Assembly (NCBI GenBank): GCA_026984735.1
Contig: JALSRN010000010.1
Span: 22,647-86,646, forward strand
From: Sedimenticola sp.
GTDB taxonomy: Bacteria > Pseudomonadota > Gammaproteobacteria > Chromatiales > Chromatiaceae
Direction: 5' to 3'
DNA: 64,000 nt
In this document: positions 32,841-44,408 of the stretch, one piece after another
How positions within the stretch are numbered: the first letter of the stretch is position 1
Layout of the letters: every line of letters begins with the position of its first letter
Notes under the pieces: model-generated
The model's database searches: none
What the model was told of the DNA's origin: nothing
The model's input: only the letters and a program-made list of their open reading frames with translations
Translations under genes and position numbers: made by a program

Positions 32841-33821
32841 TCAGAAATCGAGCAGAATCGAGCCCCAGGTGAAGCCTCCGCCGAAGGCTTCCAGAAGCAG
32901 GGTTTCGCCGCGCCGGATGCGGCCGTCGCGCACCGCCACGTCCAGGGCCAGCGGCACCGAGGCGGCCGAAGTGTTGCCGTGTTCGTCCACCGTCACCACC
33001 ACCTTCTCCATGGGCATGCCCAGCTTGCGGGCGGTGGCCTTGATGATGCGGATGTTGGCCTGGTGGGGCACCAGCCAATCGATGTCGCTCTTGCGCAGTT
33101 CGTTGGCGGCCAGCGTCTCGTCGACGATGCGACCCAGGGTGTTGACCGCCACTTTGAACACCTCGTTGCCCTTCATCTGCATGAAGCGGGGATCGGCGCC
33201 CGACTCCGGATCGACGTCGAAGCCCCGGGAGACACCGCCCGGCACATGGAGCAGTCCTTCGTAGGCGCCGTCGGCATGAAGGTGGGTGGAGCGGATGCCC
33301 GGCTCTTCGGAGGCCTGCAGCACCACGGCGCCGGCACCGTCGCCGAAAAGGATGCAGGTGCCGCGGTCGCTCCAGTCCACGATTCGGGAGAGCGTCTCGG
33401 CCCCCACCACCAGAGCGGTTCGGGCGCTGCCGGTGCGGATGAACTTGTCCGCAACGCCCAGGGCGTAGATGAAGCCGGTGCAGACCGCCTGGACGTCGAA
33501 AGCGGGACAGCCGTGGTTGCCCAGACGGTGTTGCAGAAGGCAGGCGGTACTGGGAAAGATCTTGTCGGGCGTGGTGGTGGCGACGACGATGAGATCCAGC
33601 TCCCGCGCCTCGATGCCGGCCGCCTCCAGCGCCCGGCGCGCCGCCTTTTCGGCCAGATCGCAGGTGGTCTCGCCCTCAGCGGCGATGTGGCGTTTGAGAA
33701 TGCCGGTGCGCTCCCGGATCCACTGGTCGGAAGTGTCCACCATCCGTTCCAGGTCCTGGTTGGAGAGCACTTTTTCGGGCAGGTGGCCGCCGGTGCCAAC
33801 GATGCGCGAGTAGAGCGTCAT
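32841..33821 (-). CDS. fabH: 3-oxoacyl-ACP synthase III
   Basis: Starts fatty-acid synthesis from acetyl-CoA and malonyl-ACP. The 326 residues carry the catalytic Cys in [15 protein letters not shown], His in VPHQANIRI and Asn in [13 protein letters not shown] 33821 ([17 protein letters not shown]) overlaps plsX by 4 bases; the longer open frame upstream is the plsX shadow. Confidence 0.97.
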   Translation of the reverse strand: MTLYSRIVGTGGHLPEKVLSNQDLERMVDTSDQWIRERTGILKRHIAAEGETTCDLAEKAARRALEAAGIEARELDLIVVATTTPDKIFPSTACLLQHRLGNHGCPAFDVQAVCTGFIYALGVADKFIRTGSARTALVVGAETLSRIVDWSDRGTCILFGDGAGAVVLQASEEPGIRSTHLHADGAYEGLLHVPGGVSRGFDVDPESGADPRFMQMKGNEVFKVAVNTLGRIVDETLAANELRKSDIDWLVPHQANIRIIKATARKLGMPMEKVVVTVDEHGNTSAASVPLALDVAVRDGRIRRGETLLLEAFGGGFTWGSILLDF

Positions 33822-34840
33822 GCGGTGTTCCTTGCCCGCAACTGTTGGGCCACGCGATCCTCGATGCGGCTGGAGACGTCGGCGATCACCGCCTTGGCGG
33901 CGATGTCGATGGCGTGGGTGTAGGCCAGCACGTCGGCGCCGCCGTGGCTCTTGACCACCACGCCGCGCAACCCCAGCAGGCTGGCCCCGTTGTAACGGCG
34001 AGGATCGATTCGCCGGCTCACGCCCTTGAGCACGGGCAGGGCGCAGAGGGCGGCGATCTTGGTGAAGAGGTTGCGGGTAAAGCCCTCTTTGAGGATCCCC
34101 CGGATCATCCGCGCCACACCTTCGCTGGTCTTCAGCGCCACGTTGCCGACGAAGCCGTCGGTGACCACGATGTCCACCTCCTCGTTGACATAGATGTCGT
34201 CCCCTTCCACATAACCGAGATAGTTGAGCGACGAGGCGCGCAGCAGCTGGTCGGCCAGCTTCACCTGCTCGTTCCCCTTGATCTCTTCCTGGCCGATGTT
34301 GAGCAGGCCCACCCGCGGGCGCTCGATGCCGTCGAGCACGGTCACCAGCTCCGAGCCCATGACGGCGAACTGCAGCAGGTGCTCCGCACTGCAATCGACG
34401 TTGGCGCCGAGATCGAGCATCCAGGTGCGCCCGCCCATGCAGGGCAGCGCGGTGATGATGGCGGGTCGGTCCACGTGGGGCAACATCTTCAACACGAAAC
34501 GGGCGGTGGCCATCAAGGCGCCGGTATTGCCGGCGCTGACGCAGGCGTGAGCCTCCCCCTTTTTCACCAGATCGAGCGCCACCCGCATGGAGGAGTCCTT
34601 CTTCTTGCGCAGCGCCACCGACGGCAGTTCGTCCATGCCCACCTCCTGCGAGGCGGGATGCAGGCGAAGCCCCGCGGGCGGCTTCTCCGGGAGCTGCGGC
34701 CGCAACACCTCTTCACGCCCCACGAGGATCAGCTCGTGCTGCGGATGCTCCTTCAGATATTGCAACGCCGCCGGCACGACCACGGAAGACCCATGGTCTC
34801 CTCCCATGGCGTCCAGGGCGATGGTGATCCTGCCGACCAC
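33818..34840 (-). CDS. plsX: Phosphate acyltransferase PlsX
   Basis: Converts acyl-ACP to acyl-phosphate for phospholipid synthesis. The 340-residue protein starts with [12 protein letters not shown] and contains [19 protein letters not shown] and [14 protein letters not shown]. It lies between rpmF and fabH, the conserved order, and overlaps fabH by 4 bases. Confidence 0.97.
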   Translation of the reverse strand: MVGRITIALDAMGGDHGSSVVVPAALQYLKEHPQHELILVGREEVLRPQLPEKPPAGLRLHPASQEVGMDELPSVALRKKKDSSMRVALDLVKKGEAHACVSAGNTGALMATARFVLKMLPHVDRPAIITALPCMGGRTWMLDLGANVDCSAEHLLQFAVMGSELVTVLDGIERPRVGLLNIGQEEIKGNEQVKLADQLLRASSLNYLGYVEGDDIYVNEEVDIVVTDGFVGNVALKTSEGVARMIRGILKEGFTRNLFTKIAALCALPVLKGVSRRIDPRRYNGASLLGLRGVVVKSHGGADVLAYTHAIDIAAKAVIADVSSRIEDRVAQQLRARNTA

Positions 34841-34914
34841 TGGAAGAGACTCCGACGATTCAGCCGGCGGCCCGCGAAGACCGGAACCTGGTCACTGGGT
34901 GGAGATCCCCGTTC

Positions 34915-35085
34915 TCAGCGCTCGACGACCTTGCGCCCGCGATAGAAACCGTCCGGCGTGACGTGATGGCGCAGGTGGGTTTCCCCCGAAGTGGGGTCGA
35001 CAGAGAGCGCCGCCGGCTTGAGGGCGTCGTGGGAGCGGCGCATGCCGCGCTTGGAAGGGGTCTTTCGGTTCTGTTGTACTGCCAT
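34915..35085 (-). CDS. rpmF: 50S ribosomal protein L32
   Basis: A 56-residue basic protein beginning [20 protein letters not shown], the L32 signature, with [18 protein letters not shown] near the end. It lacks the zinc-binding cysteines of the C+ form, so it is the zinc-independent type. ATG 35085 follows GGAGATATCG. It stands 74 bases before plsX. Confidence 0.96.
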   Translation of the reverse strand: MAVQQNRKTPSKRGMRRSHDALKPAALSVDPTSGETHLRHHVTPDGFYRGRKVVER

Positions 35086-35104
35086 CGATATCTCCTGCAA
35101 ATTC

Positions 35105-35638
35105 TCAACTCTGGTTCCCGCCGGATTTCAGGCCGGCGAGAACGGCGAAAGGATTGGGCCGCTCCTCGTCCGTTCCTCCTGCTTGCGGATCCTCCGGGAC
35201 GGCGGCCGGCCCGTCACAGCGATGCGCAGCATGGCGTGGCGAGACCGGAATGCTCAACAGCAGCTCCTCTTCCACCAGCTCCCTGACCGCCAGCGGTTCC
35301 TTCTCCTGGAGCAACAAGGGATCCTGTTCGGCGGGCAACCGCTCCGCCTCAAGGAGGCCGCTCACCACGGCCAACAGGACATGGGCGTCCACCTCGTGGC
35401 TCATCGCCTCGAGGCACCGCTGACACTCCAACCGCAGCTCCGCCTGCACCGAGCCGTCGATCAGGGGGCGCCCCCGATCGTCACGAACAAAACGGAGGTG
35501 GTAGCGGACTTCGCCCCCCGGTTCCCGCAACAATGGAGCCACCCGCGGCAGCTCGGCGAGCGCAATGCGCCCCTCCAGGACAGCCTCCTGCTCGGCCAGC
35601 AGCCAGGGGTCTACACGCTCGGGGGTGGGCCGCGCCAT
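35105..35638 (-). CDS. yceD: YceD/DUF177 family protein
   Basis: The 177-residue protein has the YceD zinc-type pair in [10 protein letters not shown] and the acidic [23 protein letters not shown] block. In relatives it is linked to 23S rRNA maturation and always precedes rpmF. ATG 35638 ([19 protein letters not shown]) fits the family length better than ATG 35704; neither has a clear ribosome site. Confidence 0.88.
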   Translation of the reverse strand: MARPTPERVDPWLLAEQEAVLEGRIALAELPRVAPLLREPGGEVRYHLRFVRDDRGRPLIDGSVQAELRLECQRCLEAMSHEVDAHVLLAVVSGLLEAERLPAEQDPLLLQEKEPLAVRELVEEELLLSIPVSPRHAAHRCDGPAAVPEDPQAGGTDEERPNPFAVLAGLKSGGNQS

Positions 35639-35746
35639 AAGCCGCGTATGATAGAAAATTTCCCCTTCCGGGTCAAAGGAAAGGCGCGCAACGCTTACGG
35701 CCACCCCGAAGGATGGCCGTAAGGTGGCGGTTCGCGGCGACCGGAC

Positions 35747-36211
35747 TCAGGCGGCCCGGCTCTCCAGCGTGGCGGAATCCTTTTTGCCTTGGCAGGTCTG
35801 CTCTTTCTCCAGACCCCTCGCCACCAAATCGGCCAGGGTGATGTCGGTGAGAAAGTCGTAGATCTGACGGCTCAGGTCGTCCCACAGACTGTGGGTGAGG
35901 CAGCGCTGCCCGCCACGGCAATCCTCCTTGCCCCGACAGCGGGTGAACTCCACCCATTCATCCACGGCGCAGATGATGTCGGCGATGGAGATCTCGTCCG
36001 CCGGACGGCCGAGAAAATAGCCACCCCCCGGTCCGCGCACGCCGCGGACCAGTTTGCGTGCCCGCAGGGCCGCGAACAGCTGCTCCAGATAGGAGAGCGA
36101 AATCCCCTGGTTTTCGGAAATGTCCGAGAGGGTGACCGGGCCGTCCTGGCCGTTGAGGGCCAGGTCCAGCATCGCCGTGACCGCATAACGGCCTTTGGTT
36201 GAAAGTCTCAT
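35747..36211 (-). CDS. iscR: IscR-like Rrf2 family iron-sulfur regulator
   Basis: Iron-sulfur-sensing transcription factor. The 154-residue protein starts [19 protein letters not shown], has a winged helix ([26 protein letters not shown]) and Cys92, Cys98, Cys104 and His107, the same ligand numbering as E. coli IscR. ATG 36211 has GGAGGA 9 bases upstream; a GTG at 36220 is closer to the ribosome site than usable. No iscS, iscU or hsc genes follow, so it stands alone here. An inverted repeat just upstream suggests autoregulation. Confidence 0.88.
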   Translation of the reverse strand: MRLSTKGRYAVTAMLDLALNGQDGPVTLSDISENQGISLSYLEQLFAALRARKLVRGVRGPGGGYFLGRPADEISIADIICAVDEWVEFTRCRGKEDCRGGQRCLTHSLWDDLSRQIYDFLTDITLADLVARGLEKEQTCQGKKDSATLESRAA

Positions 36212-36250
36212 GCTCTTCACTCCTCCTCGTTTCTTGGGCGAGGAAATCTA

Positions 36251-36276
36251 TTAACTGAGTAATTTACTCGGTAATT
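36251..36276 (-). promoter_or_regulatory. Inverted repeat upstream of iscR, putative operator
   Basis: The arms GAGTAA (36257-36262) and TTACTC (36264-36269) surround one base, with further partial matches outward (AAC/GGT). It lies 40-65 bases before the iscR start in an AT-rich patch of an otherwise GC-rich region, where a promoter is expected. Rrf2 regulators bind similar sites; binding here is inferred. Confidence 0.55.
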
Positions 36277-36286
36277 AAGCCTACCA

Positions 36287-36760
36287 TTAACCCTGCATTT
36301 CAGTCAACAATTCCGACGAACGGTCGAATCGGTGGCCCTGATGGGCGCAGTAGGCCAGCCATTTGGAGAGAAAGAGCTGGACTTTCCAGCGGTTTTCGAG
36401 GCTGGGATGGTGGTAGCCGGCGTTCAGCGGCAGAGCGCTCTGGCGCAGGTTCATCACCTCCACCTGGGCGGCGTCGTGATAGAGGCGCAGCACGGCGTCC
36501 GGGTCGGGAACCTGCCCTCGGTGGTGGGAGAAATAGTAGGTCAGATGCACCACCGTGGTGTAAGGAGTCTGCTCCAGAATCTCCAAAAAAAGATCCATCT
36601 GGCCGGGCCGGGACGACTTCAGCAGCCCCCGCCGGCGCGGCAGCTCCGGCGCCAGGGCCATGAGCTGCCAATAGTTCTCCTCGCACAGATCGAGAAAGCG
36701 CCCCACCGTCGGGGTGCTGTCCAGGAGCGGAGCGAGCTGAGATACCCAGGGCAGACGCAT
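36287..36760 (-). CDS. DUF1249 domain protein (YqiB-like)
   Basis: A 157-residue protein of unknown function with the DUF1249 pattern: CEENYWQLMALAP near residue 26, TTVVHLTYYF, DPDAVLRLYHDAAQVEVM and RWKVQLFLSKWLAYC. In E. coli the homologue lies by cpdA and parE; that context is absent. It is downstream of the thioredoxin-domain gene with a likely terminator between them, so it may have its own promoter. Confidence 0.8.
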   Translation of the reverse strand: MRLPWVSQLAPLLDSTPTVGRFLDLCEENYWQLMALAPELPRRRGLLKSSRPGQMDLFLEILEQTPYTTVVHLTYYFSHHRGQVPDPDAVLRLYHDAAQVEVMNLRQSALPLNAGYHHPSLENRWKVQLFLSKWLAYCAHQGHRFDRSSELLTEMQG

Positions 36761-36782
36761 CAGCCGACCACGAAACGAAAAG

Positions 36783-36801
36783 CGGGGGCACCAGGCCCCC
36801 G
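36783..36801 (-). terminator. Probable terminator after the thioredoxin gene
   Basis: A seven-base stem CGGGGGC / GCCCCCG with a five-base loop, followed on the minus strand by CTTTTCGTTTC. Lies 29 bases past the stop of the thioredoxin-like gene. The T tract is interrupted, so strength is uncertain. Confidence 0.5.
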
Positions 36802-36829
36802 GCTTCCTTTTGGACTCGAAGTGGAAGGA

Positions 36830-37204
36830 TCAGGCCTGTTCACCACCCTGGCTTTCCGCGATCTGCTTGCGCACCTCGTCCATGTCCAGCGCCTGCGCCT
36901 GCTCCACCAGTTGCCGGAAAGGCCCTTCCGGCAGCGCCCCCGCCTCGGCGTAGATGATGATCTGGTCCCGGAAGATCATCAAAGTGGGAATGGAGCGGAT
37001 CTGGAAGTGCATGGCCAGCTCCTGCTCCTCCTCGGTGTTCACCTTGGCGAAAACGATGTCTGGAAACTCTTCGGAGACCTTCTCGTAGGTGGGTGCGAAG
37101 CTCTTGCACGGCCCACACCAGGGCGCCCAGAAGTCGATGATGACGAAGGGATTGTTGTTGACGGTCTCTTCAAAATTCTCTTTGGTCAGTTCGATCACAG
37201 CCAC
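36830..37204 (-). CDS. Thioredoxin-domain protein
   Basis: A 124-residue protein with the redox motif FWAPWCGPCKS, cis-proline in RSIPTLMIF and an extra acidic C-terminal tail (QAQALDMDEVRKQIAES). The tail is beyond the usual 108 residues of thioredoxin 1, so it may be a variant rather than TrxA itself. GTG 37204 is preferred because GGAG lies 8 bases upstream; the alternative TTG at 37234 has none. Cytoplasmic; partners unknown. Confidence 0.88.
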   Translation of the reverse strand: MAVIELTKENFEETVNNNPFVIIDFWAPWCGPCKSFAPTYEKVSEEFPDIVFAKVNTEEEQELAMHFQIRSIPTLMIFRDQIIIYAEAGALPEGPFRQLVEQAQALDMDEVRKQIAESQGGEQA

Positions 37205-37265
37205 GCGAAGGTCTCCGGAGTGCAGGTTGAGCAATGGGTTGAAGCCCAGTATAGCAAGGGCGGAA

Positions 37266-37292
37266 CAAAAAAACCGGGGCGCCCGCCCCGGT
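37266..37292 (-). terminator. Rho-independent terminator of adk
   Basis: On the minus strand an eight-base perfect stem ACCGGGGC / GCCCCGGT with a four-base loop is followed by seven T residues, 12 bases past the adk stop. This is the cleanest intrinsic terminator in the core part of the window. Confidence 0.9.
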
Positions 37293-37304
37293 CCTTTCCG
37301 TTCC

Positions 37305-39980
<2,676 letters not shown>

Positions 39981-40085
39981 CGTCTCTCCTCTTGCGATGG
40001 AACCGAATCTCAAACGCCCAATTTGGGGACGCTCCTCCTCGATTTCAAGGCGCGTCTCCGCGCCGATGTGCCATACTTGGCGGAA

Positions 40086-40346
40086 ATGGGCGGGTTCCTG
40101 AGAAAGTTGGGGTGGACCGTTCTGCTGGCCGCGCTCCCTGCGGCGCAGACGCACGCTCTCTTCTGCCCTCTGCCGGAGAAGAGAAAGGCGCATCACCCCG
40201 TAAGGAAGATGGCCGTTCCGCCGGTTCGCCGCGCTCTCCCCCTTCCGCCGCCGCCGGAAACTCCACCGGTGGACGGCTATCTCGGCCGCAAGGCGCCCCG
40301 CGCGACACCGCCTCCCGCGGCTCCCCGCTGGCGGCCCGACAAGTAG
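40086..40346 (+). CDS. Small proline-rich exported protein, hypothetical
   Basis: An 86-residue frame with a signal-peptide-like start ([20 protein letters not shown]) followed by a Lys/Arg/Pro-rich tail with [14 protein letters not shown]. It diverges from htpG across 105 bases. The ribosome site is weak (GCGGA). No family recognised; the signal-like N-terminus is the only reason to call it. Confidence 0.4.
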   Translation: MGGFLRKLGWTVLLAALPAAQTHALFCPLPEKRKAHHPVRKMAVPPVRRALPLPPPPETPPVDGYLGRKAPRATPPPAAPRWRPDK

Positions 40347-40450
40347 CGCCGCCGCCTCGACGCAACTCCCCCACAGATTGCGGCGTGTGTCCGCCCTCCT
40401 TAGCCGCTAAAATGCGCCCCATTCGATCCAGCCTTCCAGGAGAATCATCC

Positions 40451-41866
40451 GTGTCCGAACGACGAGTGGACGTTGCCATCATCGGCTCCGGCACCGCCGG
40501 CCTCAACGCCATGGGGCGGGTGCGCCGCGCCAAGAAGTCTTTCGTGCTCATCAACGGCGGAGAAGCGGGCACCACCTGCGCCCGCGTGGGCTGCATGCCG
40601 TCCAAGGCCATCATCCAGGTGGCCGAAGACTTCCACCGCCGCACCCTCTATCCCCGCATGGGCATCCAAGGGGGCGACGGCCTCTCGGTGGACCTGCCCG
40701 AGGTGATGGAATACGTCCGCGAGCTGCGCGACACCTTCGTGGACCGGGTGCTCTCCAACAGCACCGACCATCTGAGCGAAGAGGAGTTCATCGAGCAGTA
40801 CGCCCGTTTCGTGGAGCCCGGATTGCTGGAGTTGGAGGACGGCAGCCGCATCCGCGCCGAACGCATCGTCATCGCCACCGGCTCCACGCCGGTGGTTCCG
40901 GAAGAGTGGCGTGTCTTCGGCGACCGCATCGTCACCACCGACCAGTTCTTCGAACTGGAAACCCTCCCCGCCTCCATGGCGGTGGTGGGGCTGGGCGTCA
41001 TCGGCCTGGAGCTGGGGCAGAGCATCGCCCGCCTGGGAGTGGAGACCACCGGCTTCGACCTGGCCGAGCGCATCGGCGGCGCCACCGATCCCAAAGTGGT
41101 GGACGCCGCGCGCGAGGTGATCGGCAAGGAGTTCCCCTTGCATCTGGGCCGCCCCGTGACCCTCGCCGAGGAGCCCGACGGCCGTTTACGGGTGAGCAAC
41201 GGCGAAAGCGAAGTGGTGGTGGAAAAGGTGCTGGCGAGCCTGGGCCGCCGGCCCAATCTCGACCGCCTCAATCTGCGGGCGCTGGGGGTCGAGCTGGACG
41301 AGCGCGGCGTCCCCCCCTACGACCCGAACACCATGCAGGTGGCGGATCTGCCGGTGTTCCTGGCCGGAGACGTGGACGGCGACCGCCCCATCCTTCACGA
41401 GGCCGGAGACGAGGGCAAGATCGCCGGCTACAACGCGGCCCACTGGCCCGAGGTGCGTCCTTTCCACCGCAAGGTGCCGTTGGCCATCACCTTCTGCGAC
41501 CCCAACATCGTCACCGTGGGTCGCTGCCACGAAGCGCTCGATCCGGAACGGACCGTGGTGGGCGAGATGAAGGTGGCGCCGGTGGGCCGGGCGCTCATTA
41601 TGGGCCGCAACCGCGGCACCATCCGCGTCTATGCCGACAAGGAGAGCGGCCGCTTCCTCGGAGCAGAGATGTGCGCGCCGCGGGCCGAACACCTGGGCCA
41701 TCTGCTGGCCTGGTGCATCCGCAAGGGCGCCACCGTGGGGGAACTGATTCAGATGCCCTTCTACCACCCCGTGATGGAAGAGGCGCTGCAGGCGGCGCTC
41801 AACGCCCTCTATCACCACCTGGACGTCAACAACGGCTCGCCGATCTCGGAACTGGAGCCCATGTAG
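40451..41866 (+). CDS. Dihydrolipoyl dehydrogenase family protein
   Basis: FAD disulfide oxidoreductase of 471 residues. Motifs: FAD loop IIGSGTAGLNAMG, the redox pair TTCARVGCMPSK, NAD loop VVGLGVIGLELGQ, GDVDGDRPILHEA and a C-terminal FYHPVMEE that supplies the His/Glu of the partner site. GTG 40451 has AGGAGA eight bases upstream. No pyruvate or oxoglutarate dehydrogenase E1/E2 genes are nearby, so its lipoyl partner is elsewhere. Confidence 0.88.
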   Translation: MSERRVDVAIIGSGTAGLNAMGRVRRAKKSFVLINGGEAGTTCARVGCMPSKAIIQVAEDFHRRTLYPRMGIQGGDGLSVDLPEVMEYVRELRDTFVDRVLSNSTDHLSEEEFIEQYARFVEPGLLELEDGSRIRAERIVIATGSTPVVPEEWRVFGDRIVTTDQFFELETLPASMAVVGLGVIGLELGQSIARLGVETTGFDLAERIGGATDPKVVDAAREVIGKEFPLHLGRPVTLAEEPDGRLRVSNGESEVVVEKVLASLGRRPNLDRLNLRALGVELDERGVPPYDPNTMQVADLPVFLAGDVDGDRPILHEAGDEGKIAGYNAAHWPEVRPFHRKVPLAITFCDPNIVTVGRCHEALDPERTVVGEMKVAPVGRALIMGRNRGTIRVYADKESGRFLGAEMCAPRAEHLGHLLAWCIRKGATVGELIQMPFYHPVMEEALQAALNALYHHLDVNNGSPISELEPM

Positions 41867-41895
41867 AAACTTTCTCAAGTATTGCAGGTAAACTC

Positions 41896-42132
41896 ATGCC
41901 TTATTTTATTTTCGAAATCACGACCCACCCCGATTCCGGGGTGCGCACGGCGCGCTATCTGGACGTCTACGACAAGTTTCGGGACGCCAAGCAGCGGGTG
42001 AAGGCCGAGCGCGAAGCCAACCCCGAGACCGAAGAGCGCGTGGTGCGCATGGCGTTCGCCAAGACCCAGGTAGAGGCGGAAAAGCTGCTCACCACCCCGC
42101 GCGAAGGCCAGCCCATCATCAACGAGGACTGA
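41896..42132 (+). CDS. Conserved small hypothetical protein
   Basis: A 78-residue charged, soluble protein starting MPYFIFEITTHPDSG with RTARYLDVYDKFRDAKQ and FAKTQVEAEKLLTTPREGQP. Similar short proteins are known in sulfur-oxidising and other gammaproteobacteria but have no assigned role. It lies 29 bases after the dehydrogenase gene. The next gene continues in the same frame straight after its TGA. Confidence 0.75.
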   Translation: MPYFIFEITTHPDSGVRTARYLDVYDKFRDAKQRVKAEREANPETEERVVRMAFAKTQVEAEKLLTTPREGQPIINED

Positions 42133-42135
42133 TCG

Positions 42136-43155
42136 CTGGCACCGGAGCCGCGCCTCTCCGTTCTGCTGCCGTTCCGCGACGCCGCCGACACCCTCCCCTC
42201 GGCCGTGGAGTCCATCCTGGCGCAGACGGAGGAACGGTGGGAGCTGGTGGCGGTGGACGATCACAGCGGAGACGGCTCCGCGGAAGCTCTCCTGGCGGCG
42301 GCCGACACCGACCCGCGGGTCCGCTTGCTGCCCAACCCGGGCCGTGGGCTGGTGGACGCCCTCAACCACGGCCTGCGGGCCTGCCGCAGCGAGCTGGTGG
42401 CGCGCATGGACGCCGACGACCTCATGGCCCCCCGCCGACTGGAGGCCCATCTGCGACATTTCGCCGAGAAACCGGAGCTGGCGCTCTCCGCCACCCAGGT
42501 GGAGCTCTTCGGCGAACATGGCGTCCAGGCCGGGTTCCGGGAATATCTCCGCTGGCAGAACGCCTGCATCACCCAGGAGGAGATCGGCCGCGATCTCTAC
42601 GTCGAATCGCCTTTCGCCCATCCCAGCGTCGCTTTCCGCCGCCAGGCGGTGCTCGGCGCCGGCGGCTATCGCCAAGGCTCTTTCCCCGAAGACTACGATC
42701 TCTGGCTGCGCCTCTTCCACGCCGGCTGCCGCATGGAGAAGATTCCACGGGTGCTGCTGAAATGGCGCGACCATCCCCGGCGGCTCTCGCGGGTCGATCC
42801 CCGCTGTTCCCGCCAAGCCTTCGACCGCCTGCGCGCCCACTATCTGGCGAAGGACCCTCGCTTGCTGCGCAACCGCGAAAACTTCGTCATCTGGGGAGCG
42901 GGCCGGAAGACCCGACGCCGGGCCGACCATCTGTTGAACCACGGGTTCCGGCCCCGCGCCTGGATCGACATCGACCCGCGCAAGATCGGCAACCGGGTGG
43001 CGGGAATTCCCGTGGAGGATTCCCGCTGGCTGGAGAGCGCCGGTCGCCCTTTCGTGCTGGTCTACGTGACCAACCACGGAGCACGGGAAGAGATTCTGGA
43101 AGAGCTGGAACGGCTGGGCTATCGCCCCGGAGAGGAGTGCTTGGCGGTGGGCTGA
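42136..43155 (+). CDS. Family 2 glycosyltransferase, apparent CTG start
   Basis: GT-A enzyme of 339 residues: the first strand PRLSVLLPFRDAADTL, the acid pair in VAVDDHSGDGS, MDADDLMAPRRL (DxD metal site) and PEDYDLWLRLFHAGC. A C-terminal block (NFVIWGAGRKTRRRADHL, WIDIDPRKIG) looks like a Rossmann add-on. The frame opens right after the previous stop and has no ATG, GTG or TTG before 42205; starting there would remove the first conserved strand. CTG 42136 has GAGG eight bases upstream and is the best candidate start. Sugar donor unknown. Confidence 0.75.
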   Translation: MAPEPRLSVLLPFRDAADTLPSAVESILAQTEERWELVAVDDHSGDGSAEALLAAADTDPRVRLLPNPGRGLVDALNHGLRACRSELVARMDADDLMAPRRLEAHLRHFAEKPELALSATQVELFGEHGVQAGFREYLRWQNACITQEEIGRDLYVESPFAHPSVAFRRQAVLGAGGYRQGSFPEDYDLWLRLFHAGCRMEKIPRVLLKWRDHPRRLSRVDPRCSRQAFDRLRAHYLAKDPRLLRNRENFVIWGAGRKTRRRADHLLNHGFRPRAWIDIDPRKIGNRVAGIPVEDSRWLESAGRPFVLVYVTNHGAREEILEELERLGYRPGEECLAVG

Positions 43156-43156
43156 G

Positions 43157-43820
43157 TCAATTCAGGAAAGCCACCATGCCCTTATTCATGAACTCCTTTA
43201 CCTTTTTCACATAAGTAACTGTTTCTTTGTATGGAGGAATGGTGTTTCCATACTTTTCCACCGCGCCCTCTCCGGCATTGTAGGCCGCCGTGGCCAGAGA
43301 GAGGTCGCCATCGTAACGATCCAACAGCCATTTCAGATAGGCGGCGCCCCCCAGAATGTTCTGCCGGGGATCCCAGGGGTCCCGCACCCCGAAACGGCGC
43401 GCCGTGGCGGGCATCAGCTGCATCAGCCCCATGGCTCCCTTGGGTGAGAGAGCGCGTGGCTGGTAGGCCGACTCGGCCAGGATCACGGCGTGAATGAGAT
43501 CAGGGCTCAACCCGTGACGGCGGGCGGCCTCTTCGATCCAAGGCGAGTAGCGGCGGATGCGCCTTCGCAAATCGGCCAGAGAGGGCGCCCGCCCGCCGCT
43601 GCGCGGATGCCGGTAGCTGAAATGGAAGCGTTTGAGCAGGGTCATCTCCCGGCCCAGCCGCGGATCGTCGGTGAGAAGAATGCGCCCCTCCGCATCCTCG
43701 AATTTGTAGATGGTCTCCGCCTGGAGCAGGGGGACGGAAAGCAACAGCCAGGAGAACGCCAGCGCCACGCCCGGCCCTTTCCACCAGGGCCGAGAAGGGA
43801 ACGCGCGTTTCAAGGACGGT

Positions 43821-43828
<8 letters not shown>
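43157..43828 (-). CDS. Lytic transglycosylase with DUF4124 start
   Basis: Exported peptidoglycan lyase of 223 residues: a signal peptide ([18 protein letters not shown], cut near 36), a DUF4124-like piece ([18 protein letters not shown]) and an SLT domain with catalytic Glu in [20 protein letters not shown] and [13 protein letters not shown] 43828 is preferred because GAGG lies 4-5 bases before it; the longer frame lies inside the SEC-C gene. Start and SEC-C stop overlap by 8 bases. Confidence 0.88.
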
Positions 43829-44306
<478 letters not shown>

Positions 44307-44408
44307 GGAATCGATTCCCCGTGGCGCAAAGGGTGACCGGAATTATACGGCCAGGGTGGCTGGCGGGGTAGGCCGCTTCCAGAGAAAAAAGGCGCGCGGC
44401 GCCAGGGC

